A program made the translations under genes and the position numbers. A stretch of 64,000 nt of DNA from Kingdonia uniflora (Eukaryota > Streptophyta > Magnoliopsida > Ranunculales > Circaeasteraceae). Every line of letters begins with the position of its first letter. The stretch's first letter is position 1. The notes under the pieces are model-generated. The model worked only from the letters and a program-made list of their open reading frames with translations. It was not told the origin of the DNA and did not search any database. Below, one piece after another: positions 23,061 through 34,572 of this stretch. Location of the stretch: positions 496,001-560,000 of the forward strand of contig JACGCM010001844.1 in assembly GCA_014058105.1 (NCBI GenBank), given 5' to 3'.

Positions 23061-23798
23061 TCAGAATATCTTTCATCTTGTTTTGTGGGTTTCAACACTG
23101 AGCCACTGCTTACATAGTTTTCGCTTAGAGTTCGATTTGGATTCAGCTGAGCCATGGAAGGGAAGATCTTTGGTTGTTCCAATGTCTTCTTTGCATCAGG
23201 GTGATGAATCACTGAAGTAAGAAGAGCTGGAAAACATGATACCTCACCGTGCCTGAATGACCTGTAGCTTTTAGCAAATAGGGAAAACTTGTTATCTATA
23301 AAGTACCTAGAGTTTGGCACTAGACGGATAACATTCTGTTGTATTCCTGTGTGAAAACTTGTTATCTGTAAATCATATGTAATATCTTTGATATAAATAA
23401 AAGTTAATTTTTATGAAACTGTGTATAGAAAAACTTCTTGAATTAACCTGAATTGTTTTGGGTGTTAATTGAATAATTGTTGATAAGTGATGAAACAATG
23501 TTGCAATGCTGTAAAGTAATTACCACGAACTAAGATGAATATGTGTTGTCAATGTCGTACTGATATAAATGATTTACGTTTAATAGGTGAGTGATAGAAT
23601 TTCTAGGAAATATGTAAACTCGAGCTGTTACAGGTCAAAAGTGATTATACTCGTGGCAGCGTAAAGTCGAGTATAGTAGTGACTATTTTGTATACTGGTG
23701 AGGAGATAAGTTCTACTAATTGATCCTAAGATTTAGTGTTTCTATTACGAGATAAAAGATAAAAATCACCTATTTTGAGTGGAAAGTTAGTGAGAAAC
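23061..23798. other. Spacer between ORF a and ORF b (element B)
   Basis: Contains inverted remnants of the 27-bp minirepeat (ACTTGTTATCTATAAAGTACC at about 23288, ACTTGTTATCTGTAAA at 23356). Otherwise nothing seen. Confidence 0.6.
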
Positions 23799-23810
23799 GT
23801 ATAAATATGG
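23799..23810 (+). promoter_or_regulatory. TATA box of ORF b (element B)
   Basis: CGTATAAATATGGG, 45 bp before the ATG at 23843. Confidence 0.55.
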
Positions 23811-23842
23811 GTAGGATAAAAAAAATGGAGGAGTGATTTAGG

Positions 23843-24100
23843 ATGGACGGCTCGATCTCAGAGGATTCATACTGCGTGGAAGGATAATTATCTATAAAGA
23901 TTACCAAAGTTTGTGAGAGGAGTTTTGGTTCGTCTGGTTGCGATGTTGAACTATGGGGAAGGAATGTGAGCTCGAGGGTTCAGATGGAAAGAGCAGGGAG
24001 TATGCTTGTTAATTTTCTAAGGTGTGTTTGTGTGAGAATAGGTAAATCGAGAGAAGATGAGATTCGATTCGACGATCTGAGGACCGATGAATAATGTGAT
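23843..24100 (+). pseudogene. Antisense ORF b (element B)
   Basis: Weakly preserved. A stretch around 23895 reads LSIKITKVCERSFG (compare LAIKISKVQEQIFG in element I), followed by GCDVEL. After a frameshift it reads ECELEGSDGKSREYA (compare ECQLEGLDWMGRELEY). Start taken as the ATG at 23843, giving MDGSISEDSY; another ATG lies at 23824. Identified only by comparison with I and A. Confidence 0.55.
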
Positions 24101-24303
24101 TGGATGCTGTTTGTTTAGGTTACCAAGGTTGTGATGGATGTTGTGTTAAGTATGTCTTATGAATAATATAAATGATGTGAATGTAACATAAATAATATAA
24201 GTCAATCGGATCTTCTATAGGGGTAAATCTGTTTTGAGACTATTTTAGCAAACATTTTGAATAAATTTAAACAGTCGTACAATTTAGAAAATGACTTCAA
24301 TCA

Positions 24304-24313
24304 CTATAAGTAT
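24304..24313 (+). promoter_or_regulatory. TATA box of the large antisense gene (element B)
   Basis: CTATAAGTAT, 115 bp before the ATG at 24419. Same core as I and A. Confidence 0.6.
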
Positions 24314-24418
24314 GATAAACAAAGGTTGAGAAACAAAAATATTAAAATACAGAAGCTTCTAGTTTTGTTTTGTATGCAAAAGGAAATAGAGCTCTGACAT
24401 TGTACAGTGTGAGTCATC

Positions 24419-27400
24419 ATGAGTGTGGGAAGGTTAGGAAGAGATATGGAAATATGGATAAAAAATATGTTAAAAAATAAGGGTAGTTGTAATGATGGAA
24501 AGGCATTTTTATCGAAAATGTATAAGGCGTCTGATATGGAAAGTGGAAAGGATGCCTCAGTTCTGGAATCGAGGCCGGTTCGTGCGAGGAGCAATAAATG
24601 CCAGCCGCATGAGAGAGAAATGATAAATAGTTCTTCTTCGTCTCCAAACAAACATTTTATCCCAAAAAACTTGGAGAGCACTCTGAGAGAAAGATGAAAG
24701 ATTAGGAGATTCGATAAAGAGTTATTCGTAGGCAATAAACTGTTGAAGAGGGCAAGAGATTCTGGATCTCGTAAGTGGCAATACAACAGCGTTGTGAGGG
24801 GAAAACTTGACTCTGCTGCCAATTCTCATTCGGATACTGAAGGTTAGTTGAGATATATGGGATATATGTTGACGTATTTTTTTCGTAAAGATATATGTTA
24901 TACGTGAATCATTGATCAGAGATATATGTTGAATATATATATATATATATGCATACATAGATGGAAGAATGATAAATACCTTAACATATATGTAGGTCGA
25001 GCGTAAGAGGCATTTGTGTAGGTCAAAAATTTGCCTGTAGAATCTATTTTTAAGATGGGTAGTTCGTTTGTTAATGAGGTTTCGACCTCTGGTTGAACGA
25101 ATGAGTCTGATATCGAAGGGGAAGGAGGATTGGAATAATTCCTAGGTTTCCCTAATCAGTTGGTATCTTATCCTCTGGGTTTTGATGCCTTTAGAGAGTT
25201 TGGTAAAGCCAAGGCGGATGTAGGAGGGAAGTGGGGTAAATGTGTAGAGTTTGCCGGTAGGCAATTTAGGGGTTGTACGGTAGTGGAGTGGGAAGAGTAT
25301 TTTTATCTGCTGGTAGATTTGGAAGTAGAAAAATGAGATAAGGGTATCTATGAATCGATCTCGTTAGAGTATTTCGATAGGGATGTCCGGAGTAACCTCT
25401 TGGAGGGTTTTCTGTATTATCTATCTTAATTAGAGTATGGGATGAGCCTTCCCCTCACCAATTTAGCGAAGGGGATTATGAATGCATTTGGGGTATGTCC
25501 TATTCAAATGAACGGGAACATGCAGGAGGTACTAACTGTGTGTGACCATCTGAATGAAAAGTGGGAAAGGGAGGAAAAAGTGAGGAGGATAACCCCTGAG
25601 GACGTTCTGCAGTTTTATGGGGTGAAGAATTTTAAGGCCAGTGGGGGGTCATATTTATGTGCGAGCGTAACTCAATGTCGCTTTTTGATCTAAATTCAGC
25701 AGGTCAAACCTGGAATGACAACATCATATGGGTGAAAGATAATTTCCTTTAAAGAGATAATGAAGAACCTTTGGACCTTCGATTTAGATCTGTAAAGCAA
25801 ATTAAGTACAGACATACATAGATAGAATTATTATTACGTTTTGTTGGCAACTTTAGTTGATAGGAAAAATGTTGTTATTGCAGGTGTGATGTCTACAGTA
25901 TAAAGCAAAAAATCCCTGTTGGACAAAGTTGTGGAGGAGGAGACTAAACTCGAACTCATTTTGGAGGGACTCGGCCTTAGTTGAAAGAAGAGAGTTGATC
26001 GTAGTCGAACATGGTTCGAAAGGCTCAGCCTTCTAGGTCGATGGCGAGGGTCGATGAAGGAAAAAGGCAAGTCAGGGGTGATGGGGTATGAACTAATTTA
26101 TCTAAGACTCCTGGAACTGGAAGTTTGGCTCAACTGAATCCTGCCAAGCCAAGCAAAGTAGCTCAGCTATTTTCAAAGAATAGGATGCTAAATACTCTAC
26201 CGGCCTCTAGTGCCACCAGAAGTGGTGAGGTTATGAAAGTTAAGAGGAGGAGGGTCGAACCCTCAGGGGAGTCAGGAGAGAAGGTCACCGCTAGGTTGGC
26301 GATTCTCCAAGGAGAGAAAGATACGAGTCAGATGGTAAGTTTGTATTACCAGAAAGAGATTTTTAGTATACTTTGAGCTAATGACTGAGATCGATATAAT
26401 TTTTGTAGGCTGCTCGTCTTGTCAAGGGGATGTGGCTCGGTATAGAGGAAGAAAAAAGTGAGCTGAAGAAGGTCAAGAGCGAGCGGGAGAAAGACTTTGC
26501 TCAAACCAAGACTGAAGCCATGAAGGAAATTAGGCAGGTGAAGGCTTCTCACGTTGTGGCGATCGGCCAGCAACAGGTTAAGGCAAGGGCCATTTGATGA
26601 GTTGGTTGAGGAGCGTGATAGGCTAGGGCGTTATTTGATGCTGAAAGGCTATTCTGAGGAGGAGGTGGAAGCCATTAAGGCGGATTCCTACGTTGAGGTG
26701 GAAGATGTGGAGGAAGCATAAATGGTGGGGATTCTGGACGGTCTGGATGGTATTTCCAGGTAGATAGTGCTTGACAACCAAGGGGATGATGTCGAGCTCC
26801 CAAAAGGTGGGAGTGAGAAGGTAGGGTAGGCATGTTTTTGTATAAGTATTTGTAAGTTGTTTGAATTGTGTATGAGGATGAAACTCCTATTGATTGACTT
26901 TGTTTATAAATGTCTTGTAGGTAGTTAGAAAGATGAGTCTCAGGATAAATGACCTAGAGTCTGGACTTGCCAGTGAATGAAAGACCTCTAAAGCCTTGCT
27001 ATCTGCGCAAACGGAGCTACAGGTTAGATCGGAATAGGTTTTTCAACTTGCATGTTGCACCAATGTTTAGCTATCAAGTCAACAGGATAGAAATGCATGG
27101 AAAAATCTAACGCTATTAATACAGAATTATATATCGAAAGTGTGTACCTTGTAAATCGAAAGAAGATTCATGAAGGGTTCATCTGAGAATGGATTCCAAA
27201 CATTTAATTTAAAAGTACTTCGAAGCAGATGTTTAGAAATCATATAGTCTCTTCGAAATGTAGTATACATATACTAGGAATTAGATTTTCTAAATTGAAC
27301 AGTATTAAAACATGTTATATTTCACAGGCCAAATTGGATTTATCTCGTGCAAGTGAGGATAACGTACTCATGTGCAATCAAGAATTTTCAGAGCAGTTCG

Positions 27401-28710
27401 ATAGGATGAAAGAAGCGAACGAGAACAGAGAGGATCAATATGTAATAATATATTTTAGACTTGTGAAGTTGAACAAGGCCATTTCTGACCTGACTCTCCA
27501 GGTCGAATAGAAAGATTATGAAATAAAGAAGGGATTGAAAGAGTTATCCGAGGCTTCAGAATGTGCCAAGAAACTTCAACGTCGGGTTGAAGTGTTGGTT
27601 GTGAAGGGTAATCAGGCCGATACGGCTCAATACCGTATTCAGGCGCTGAAACAATCAGAGGAACTATTTCGATCTGATCTTCAAAGATATAGGAACGAGC
27701 TAGAGTGAATGAGACAAAAATTTATCGAAAAGGATGACGAACTGAGGGTAGCTCGAGAAAACCAATCGGCTTCGGAGGCCGCAGCTGAGCATTTGCAAAC
27801 AGCCCTCCCCGCCAAGGATATGGAATTCTGAGAAATGCAACGAAGGTACGATGACTTAAATGAGAAAGTTTCTCGACATAAAGCCGAAAAGGACAAAGCC
27901 ATTGCTCATACCAAGAAAGCCGAGGCTAGAGAGCATTCAGGGGGAAGTAGAACTAAGGTTAAGGCTCCTCTAGTTTGAAGGGATGTAATTAGTCTCTCAA
28001 GTCGCATTAGAGAGCCAGAAAGTAATGTATCTCGAATTCAGGGGCATGTTCAGAAGGGAAATGCGAATTGGAGGGAATCCCAGGATAAGTTGGATGCTGC
28101 TCTTATCACAGAGAAAGTTCTGGAAGGGTAGATCAAAGCAAAGGACTTGCTGGTGAAGAGGAAAGAAGAATTATTGAAAGATCTTCGAGATAGGGAAGAG
28201 TTTAATGTAGAAATTGGGAAACTTCATACTCGGGTAGTAGACTTAGAAGCCTTGAATCGGGCTGAGTCAGCGAAGTATCTTGCTAAGCAGGAAGAAGATG
28301 TCGTTTATCATGATAAGGTCGATGCGTATATAATTAAACAAATGAATGATTACACTAGGTTAAAGTCACGCCTCGAGAGGTTGAAGGCAAGATTTGCAAT
28401 GGCGGTAGTACCTTATATGTCTCAATCTGACCTGTTAAGGGTGATCATTGTATATTTTGTAGAGGAAGTTAAAAAACTTGAGTCAAAATGAGATACCTTA
28501 TTCAAAACTCTGTCGGAGAAGGGATGCATTCGTGGAGCTAAGATAGATCGAGGGAACTGTCTGGGTTCTATGGAGACCCAACTGGGTCCTTGAACTGCTG
28601 AATCAATAGAACAAGATAAAGCTTTTGTGGCCCGTGAGTTGAAAGAAAGACCTCTTGATGTGTGGGGAATCGTGGCTGATAGTACCTCAGCAGAAAAGAA
28701 TCCTTTGTAA
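24419..28710 (+). pseudogene. Large antisense gene of element B (best full-length copy)
   Basis: Exons by comparison: 1, 24419-24842 (MSVGRLGRDMEIW; donor AAG/GTTAGT); 2, 25041-25801 (acceptor CTGTAG; YGMSLPLTNLAKGIMNAFG, EDVLQFYGVKNFKASGG; donor GTAAGT mutated to TTAAGT); 3, 25884-26334 (acceptor TTGCAG; basic KRRRVEP; donor GTAAGT); 4, from about 26409 to about 26828 (coiled coil, then acidic VEVEDVEEA); 5, about 26921-27022; 6, from 27329 to the TAA at 28710, nearly all heptad-like coiled coil. Exon 2 resembles the 'putative gypsy type transposon' family. Several stops. The predicted product would be large, charged and filamentous with no membrane segment; function unknown. Transcription would converge on integrase across the repeat array. 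Confidence 0.82.
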
Positions 28711-28739
28711 TATAAATTTAACCTAAAAATAAATAGTAT

Positions 28740-29525
28740 CTGTCACAGACACATTGTAAATAGATGAAAGCTAGAATGACCATTGCCTTATCATGTATCT
28801 GGCGGGGTCTTTGATAGAAAACCAAATTTTTACATTCGTTTTAATCGCAGAAATGGGTTGAGTTAAACCAAGTCGAAATTTGAATTGAACTATAGAAATG
28901 TCATAGGCATATTGAAAGAGATGAAAGCTAGTATGACCTTTGCCTTATCTTATGCATGGCTGAGTCTTTGATGTGAGCAAAGTTTTTACACTTGCCACAA
29001 TCGCAGAGATGAAAGGATTCAGCTGGACCAAGTGTTATCCTTGATCCATCCTACTGAAATGATCTAAACAAGTTGTAAAAGATAAAGGCTAGTATTACTT
29101 TTGCCTTATCTCTTGTTTGGCTGAGTCTTTGATGTGAACCAAGTTTTTATACTTGCCACAATCGCAGAGATGTAAAGATTCAGCTGAACCAAGTGTTATC
29201 CTTGGTCCAGCCTACTGAAATGATCCAAACAAGTTGTAAAAGATAAAGGCTAGTATTACCTTTGCCTTATCTATTGTTTGGCTGAGTGTTTGATGTGAAC
29301 TAAGTTTTTACACTTTCCACAATCGCAGAGATATAAAGATTCAGCTGAACCAAGTATTATCATTGATCTAGCCTACTGAAATGATCCAAATAAGTTGTAA
29401 AAGATAAAGGTTAGCATTACCTTTGCCTTATCTCTTATTTGGCTAAGTCTTTGATGTGAACTAAGTTTTTACACTTGCTACACTCGCAGAGATGTAGTAA
29501 CGGAAGCCAATCAAGTGATATCCTT
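28740..29525. repeat. 161-bp tandem array, about 5 units
   Basis: TGCCTTAT recurs at 28784, 28941, 29102, 29263 and 29424 (spacing 157, 161, 161, 161). Each unit holds GATAAAGGCTAGTATTACC, a TTTGATGTGAAC-like segment and an AATCGCAGAGAT block. The array lies between the stop of the antisense gene (28710) and the end of integrase (about 29726). Confidence 0.97.
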
Positions 29526-29725
29526 GATTGAACTTGGAAAAGATTGATTATAAGCTAGTATTATCTATACTCGAATCTGTGAAATGTGGACGAATGTTCG
29601 TGAAGAGAATGACATTGATAACAAAAAAACATTCATTGATAAGTTCAGAATTTACATTGGATAGAGATAAAAATCTCACTTTTGGAATTGAAAAACAAAC
29701 AAATAATAATAGAAATGGAGTAGTA

Positions 29726-30790
29726 AGAAGCCTAACGATAGTACCATTTCGGTCGTCTAGTATTTCAAGGATTTAAAATGGGGATTCCCCCTTCTGCCAT
29801 GAGATAGTATGATCCTAGGCCTGAGAGACCTGTGATAATGAATGGACCTTCCTAATTGTCGGCTAATTTTCCAGCATGAGGCTCTTTGAGATGTTGAGGA
29901 ATTTCTCTGAGGATGAGATCTCTGATTTGGAAAGTACGGCTCCTGACTCGGTTATTGTACGACCTAGCAAGCTGATGATGATATCGACCTAGGTTAGCGA
30001 TATCGCGTTACCTGGTGTTATCTATCATATTGAGGTTGCAAGCTAATTCAAACTCATTTTCCTCGTTAGTTAGCTCGTGATCACGAACTGAATGTTGATA
30101 TTCATAAGGAATGGCTGCCTCAGTGCCATAAGCAATGAGGAATGGGGTACACCCAGTAGATTGTCGTAGAGTGGTTCGATACGCCCACAGGACGTGAGGT
30201 AATTCGCAAACCTAATTTTATTTTTTCTGTAAGTGAAGCCATTTTTTAAGTCCATCCACGATGGCTTTGTTGGATTTTTTGGCTTGGCCGTTGCCTTGAG
30301 GATAGTATGGATTTGATGGTGTGTGGATGATATAGTGCCGATTTAGGAAAGTTGCGACCTTATCTCTCACAAATTGGGGCCCGTTATCGATACGAATTAG
30401 GTAAGGGCACCTGAACTGAGTAATTATGTGGTTCCATATGAAAGAGATGACCTCTTCTTCTCTGGCTCGATATAGAAGAATTGCTTCTACCCATTTTGTA
30501 AAGTAATCAGTAGTTACGAGTAGGTGACGGCGATTACCTAGAGAGTTAGGGAATCCTCCGATGAGGTCTAGTGCCCATCTTTTGAATGGCCAAAAAGCCT
30601 TGTTTGCATGGAGTTCGAGCGCAGAGGTATGTATTATATTTCCATGTCTCTGACAGGTGTTGCACCTACGGGAGTACTCCTCTGCTTGCTTGCGCATGCT
30701 GGGCCAAAATATTCCTTAAGTTATAGCCTGGTTCGCTAATAATTTTCCTGCGGCGTGGGAGCTACAAGTTCTTCGTGTAATTCGTGGAAC
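29726..30790 (-). pseudogene. Integrase (element B)
   Basis: N-terminal zinc part with CNTCQRHG, core with TTDYFTKWVEA, DNGPQFVRDK, then NPYYPQGNGQAKKSNKAIVD, where lysine replaces the catalytic glutamate. The C-terminal domain shows [35 protein letters not shown] and GLGSYYLMAEGGIP. An open stretch of 159 codons (30697-30218) covers the core. No chromodomain seen. The last codons (WYYR then stop) lie near 29728. Confidence 0.88.
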
Positions 30791-31460
30791 ATTTCATCTA
30801 CTTTTGACTTTTGGAGGCACTTGAGATAAGGCCTGGTTATGGAAAGGCGACAAAGCATGCCGTTTTGGGTGATGTAACGCTTTGAGTTGTTGATCAGCTG
30901 TTGGCATTCTTTTAGATCTGCTGGGAGTAGTCCTTTGCAGTTATTGTCGACACCGAGGTAGGCCAAGAAAGGCATTTTTCAATAGTCATTTCCCCCTTTA
31001 TCGCCCCCAGTGTTGATCGTGCATACAGATATACGATCAAAACTGGGGGTTAAAATGATTTCGATCTGAAGATATCGAGCTTCTGTTCCCAAGATCCCGG
31101 CTAGATATGCCAAGGAATCGGCGTATCTATTTTCCCCTTGAGGAAGATGTTCGAGAGTTGCTTTCGCGAACTTACTCATCCTATCTACAACGAGGGCTAC
31201 GTATTCGATCTTCTTCCTATTTTTCTTGTACTGCTCTTAATAATGATGAACGATGAGTAATGAATCTGCGTAGACTGAGAGTTTGGGGACATCGAGCTCA
31301 AGAGCGAGGTCGAGTCCGTGAATGAGAGCTTCATACTCGGTGACATTATTTAAGGCCTCAAAATCCAAGAGGATTGATTTCTCAATTATGTCATTTGAAG
31401 GGGTAATCAAAGCAATCCCAATTCCTGACCCTGCGGGTCTTGCTGATCCATCAGTGAGAA
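30791..31460 (-). pseudogene. Second RNase H (archaeal-type) and linker (element B)
   Basis: TDGSARPAGSGIGIALITPS, NNVTEYEALIHGLDLALEL, YADSLLIVHHY and ENRYADSLAYLAGILG show the RNase H fold motifs (D, E and D residues retained). This second RNase H is a mark of Tat elements. The linker before integrase (30975-30736) includes LKECQQLINNSKRY. Confidence 0.78.
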
Positions 31461-31990
31461 GCCTCTACCATGGTGTAGTGATCCAGTCAGCTCGTTCATT
31501 GAATGGATTGGGAGCTGGTTTCCCTGTCGCCCTTTCGATAAGGTCCAGGTCGTGCTCCTCCCACTCGGGATCAACCACTGGAAAATCCACCAGAAAATTG
31601 GCAACGGTCTGACCTTCTTTGGAATGACGATGTTCAAACTTAATATCATGTTCGCCCAAACTGACTGACCATTGTTGCACTCTTTGTGAATTCTTTTTTT
31701 TGGACAAAACTTCCTGAAGTGGGTAGTTCATCATTACTTTGGCGGAATGTGCTTAGAAGTAGTGCTTGAGTTTTAGGGAAGTGAAAACAAGGGTTAGAAG
31801 AAGTTTCTCAATTTTAGAGGGCCTTGTTTCTACAGGTGTAAGTGTTTTGCTGATGAAGAAGACTGGTTTCTTGATTTCCCCTTCTAGGCGAATGAGAACC
31901 GAGCTGAGAGAAGTATTTGTAAATGCTAGGTAGATTATCAGTTCCTCATTACCTACTGGGGTGCTCATTATGGGAGACCTCCCCATATAG
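31461..31990 (-). pseudogene. RT-linked RNase H (element B)
   Basis: MSTPVGNEELIIYLAFTN, VFFISKTLTPVETRPSKIEK, a LKLKHYF block, and VQQWSVSLGEHDIKFEHRHS leading to VANFLVDFPVVDPEWEE. Standard RNase H of a gypsy polyprotein. Frameshifts between the two open parts. Confidence 0.82.
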
Positions 31991-32372
31991 ATTTTCAGAT
32001 CCTAGAAAGCTGCTTCGCTTTCTTGTGTCCATGTGACTTCCGCAGTTGGCTGAACCTTTCCTCGTTTGGTACATCCGTGAAGTAATAGGAATAGCCAATG
32101 GCAGCGGTCTGAAGATTTAGAGACAAAACGGTTTATCGTGGCAATCTTGCTGGCAAGTTTTTGAACGTCTTTTGTTGTCATTGACGAAGGCAAGTCGATG
32201 AGAGCCCGAATTTGATATGGATCAGCCTCGATACCTTTCTTGCTGATAAGGTGGCATAGGAAGCGGCTAGAATGTACCCCGAATTGACACTTATCAGGGT
32301 TGAGACAATTTCTGTAAGATTGAAGGATATTGATTATTGTGTTGAGATCTGTGATATGATTATCTAACTGTA
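31991..32372 (-). pseudogene. Reverse transcriptase remnant (element B)
   Basis: Only the part after the YIDD catalytic motif remains: QLDNHITDLNTIINILQSYR, CQFGVHSSRFLCHLISKKGI and KIATINRFVSKSSDRCHWLF. It is joined directly to gag at about 32370. Protease and the palm with the active-site aspartates are gone. Confidence 0.85.
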
Positions 32373-33960
32373 TTTGAGCATCTTTCCTTCCTTGAAAATG
32401 AGCTCGAGCATCCGCTGTAAAGCATAGCAATTATCAGTAGAATGATGATTTACCTTAAGGTTTTGGCAAAATGGTCGATTCTCGATGGGCTCCAATGGTT
32501 GAGGGACGCGATAGAGCGGGTCTTTCAACACCAACGGAAAAATAGTAGAGATTTGGATGTTCAGCTTTGGGAGGACAGGTTTGTTTTGCGGACCGCTTTT
32601 CCGAGGGTATCCAGTATTTCCCTTGGTACGTTTCTGATCTCCCTGTTCCTCCTTGGGCTCGTTGGTTCGTTCTGCTTGTGGGACTTTGGTGGAGAGGACA
32701 GACTTGGTAGACTTTTATCGCTTAGACATCATCCTCTCCAAGTCGACATAACCGTTGACTTTGGTGATCATCTCCTCTAACGTCACAGGCTTGTTAAGGA
32801 AGAGGTACTCTTTCACTTTACAATCAAGCCAGAGAGGATTGGTGAAAGTGGTTACGGCTATTTTTTGGTCGAGGTTATCCACCTTTCTTGCAAGCTTTAG
32901 GAATTTCTTTAAAAAATCCACAAAATTTTCTTCATGTGACTGCTTAAGGCCGATAAGCAAATACAAGTTCTCCACTTTGTTTATGTTATGAGCATATGTT
33001 TTGATGAACTACTTCTGCAGCTGATCAAATGTGTAGATAGATTCCTCAGGAAGAGAGTGGAACCATCGGAGTGGCTCCTTCTGTAAACTTGTGGTGAACA
33101 GGCGACAGAGAATGTGATTGAGATTGGAGTACAACCCCATTGAATCGCGGTATTCCTGAATATGCTCCTTCGGGTTAGTACCTTTATATTTGTGAATTTT
33201 GGGAGTATGGAAACCTTTTGGTATTTCCATATTGAATAGTTCTTTGGCAATAGGACTTCCTTGTAACTTCGTGGTATCATTGAGAGTACCCAAAATTTGT
33301 ACCTGGATCAGCTCCTTAATTCACTAATCCATATGTTCTTTTGTATCATAATGATATGTTGGTTGGATCACTTGACGTGCTGGCAGGGGATGATAAGTTC
33401 CCATACCATCACTCAAGCGATCTCCTACTGGAACCTGATGTAGAAGTCGCTGGTCTTCCTCCTGACGGATGGAAAGAAAGTGACCTTGGCTGGCTTCTGA
33501 TTGAACTTCTCCCCCCAAATTGATGGAGGACTGCAGTCCATGTGGTAGATTTCAGGTAATGGCTTTACTATATGCTCCCCGAGGACCCAACCTTTCCCTT
33601 GCTGAAATGCGGGAGGTCTCTGGAAGTTAATCGTGACCCTGGCAGGAGGAGCCTGCTGAGTATTTTACAGAGCCTCGAGTACAGTCTGTATCATCGCCAT
33701 CTGATCTTCGTGTCATTTGAGCACTGTCAAACAAGCTTGTCATTCTGCATCGAGCTCTTTCTCACAGAGCTCGCGATCCTTTGTTTGTTGAAGTTTGTGC
33801 TCGGTACATTTTTCTGCCTCTACTTGGAGATTCGCCCCTTCACTCGATGAGTTGTCCCAGATCCACAAAATTTTTAAGCTGAGCTCTTGCGGCCTATCGT
33901 CTGGAAAAAACCATAATTGAAAATTGTAATGAAAGACTGCCTTAGGGTATCGTGGAAATG
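32373..33960 (-). pseudogene. gag (element B)
   Basis: N-terminal coiled coil (CEKELDAE, 33743), a conserved PPSIWGEKF segment, then the retrotransposon gag core (PF03732-like): MEIPKGFHTPKIHKYKG, LCRLFTTSLQKEPLRWFHSL, ENFVDFLKKFLKLARKVDNL and KEYLFLNKPVTLEEMI. The C-terminus has VNHHSTDNCYALQRMLE, where a short histidine/cysteine motif stands instead of a full zinc knuckle. Broken by several stops. Confidence 0.82.
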
Positions 33961-33970
33961 CAATCCTTTC

Positions 33971-33986
33971 CACAGACAACGCCAAA
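33971..33986 (-). promoter_or_regulatory. Primer binding site (element B)
   Basis: On the minus strand TTTGGCGTTGTCTGTG follows the 5' LTR; compare TTTGGCGCCGTCTGTG in D. Confidence 0.8.
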
Positions 33987-34567
33987 TGTAATGGCCAAAT
34001 TTTGTAAGCTTGATTTTATTAGAAATTAGCTATCACACCAATGAACCTGTAATAATACTCTACTAGAAAGAAAGAAATAAAAAACATGTGTTTTTAGCGT
34101 AGAAAACCTCTGAATAGGTAATAAACCATGACCTCGCATTGAGAATTTTTATAAAAGTATTTTTATTGCTTTGAGTGGATATTTTTATTACAAGTGATCT
34201 CTAGAATCTATAAATGCTTTTGATCTCGTAAATAGGAAGTTTTGAGCAATTTTCTTGTCTTTGTCTCTTCGAAATTTTTTTCCTTTTTATAGGCTTCTCC
34301 ACAGCTCTTCATCGTGCCAGAATATGTTTTTTGAATGATGTGGTTAGTGGCGGCTAACTGAATAACTGACGAGTTCGTGGAAGACAGGTGTCTTTGACCG
34401 AATAACATTTTTCGGATTTAGCTCGACCCACGTTCTTGAGTAGTTAATGGGGCTGGTTGGAATGTTTGACTAGAGTGTTAAGTGCTAAAATTGCGTGAGC
34501 CTGAGATGGAGGTAAATCAAACTGCGTGAGCTCGATTATGAGTGAGGTCGAGGGATAAGTCCCTACA
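33987..34567 (-). repeat. 5' LTR of element B (family 1)
   Basis: 581 bp. In plus reading it starts TGTAATGGCCAAATTTTG and ends AAGTCCCTACA, directly followed by GACCT. Confidence 0.95.
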
Positions 34568-34572
34568 GACCT

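Larger units (their letters stand above)
21731..34567 (-). mobile_element. Element B: Tat-like retrotransposon inserted in element A
   Basis: Minus-oriented, 12,837 bp, with LTRs at 21731-22303 and 33987-34567 and a perfect 5-bp target duplication GACCT (21726-21730 and 34568-34572). The antisense module (plus) and most pol domains are present, but protease and the N-terminal part of RT are deleted. The LTRs are recognisably the same but differ at roughly one site in ten by eye, so it is an old copy. Confidence 0.95.

Noticed and set aside
24304..24822. Open frame of 172 codons on the minus strand
   Set aside because: It lies opposite exon 1 of the large antisense gene of B, whose plus-strand frame and splice sites are conserved in I and A. 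The minus frame is a shadow.
24934..24952. AT microsatellite
   Set aside because: A short (AT)n run inside intron 1 of the large gene of B; ordinary in plant introns.
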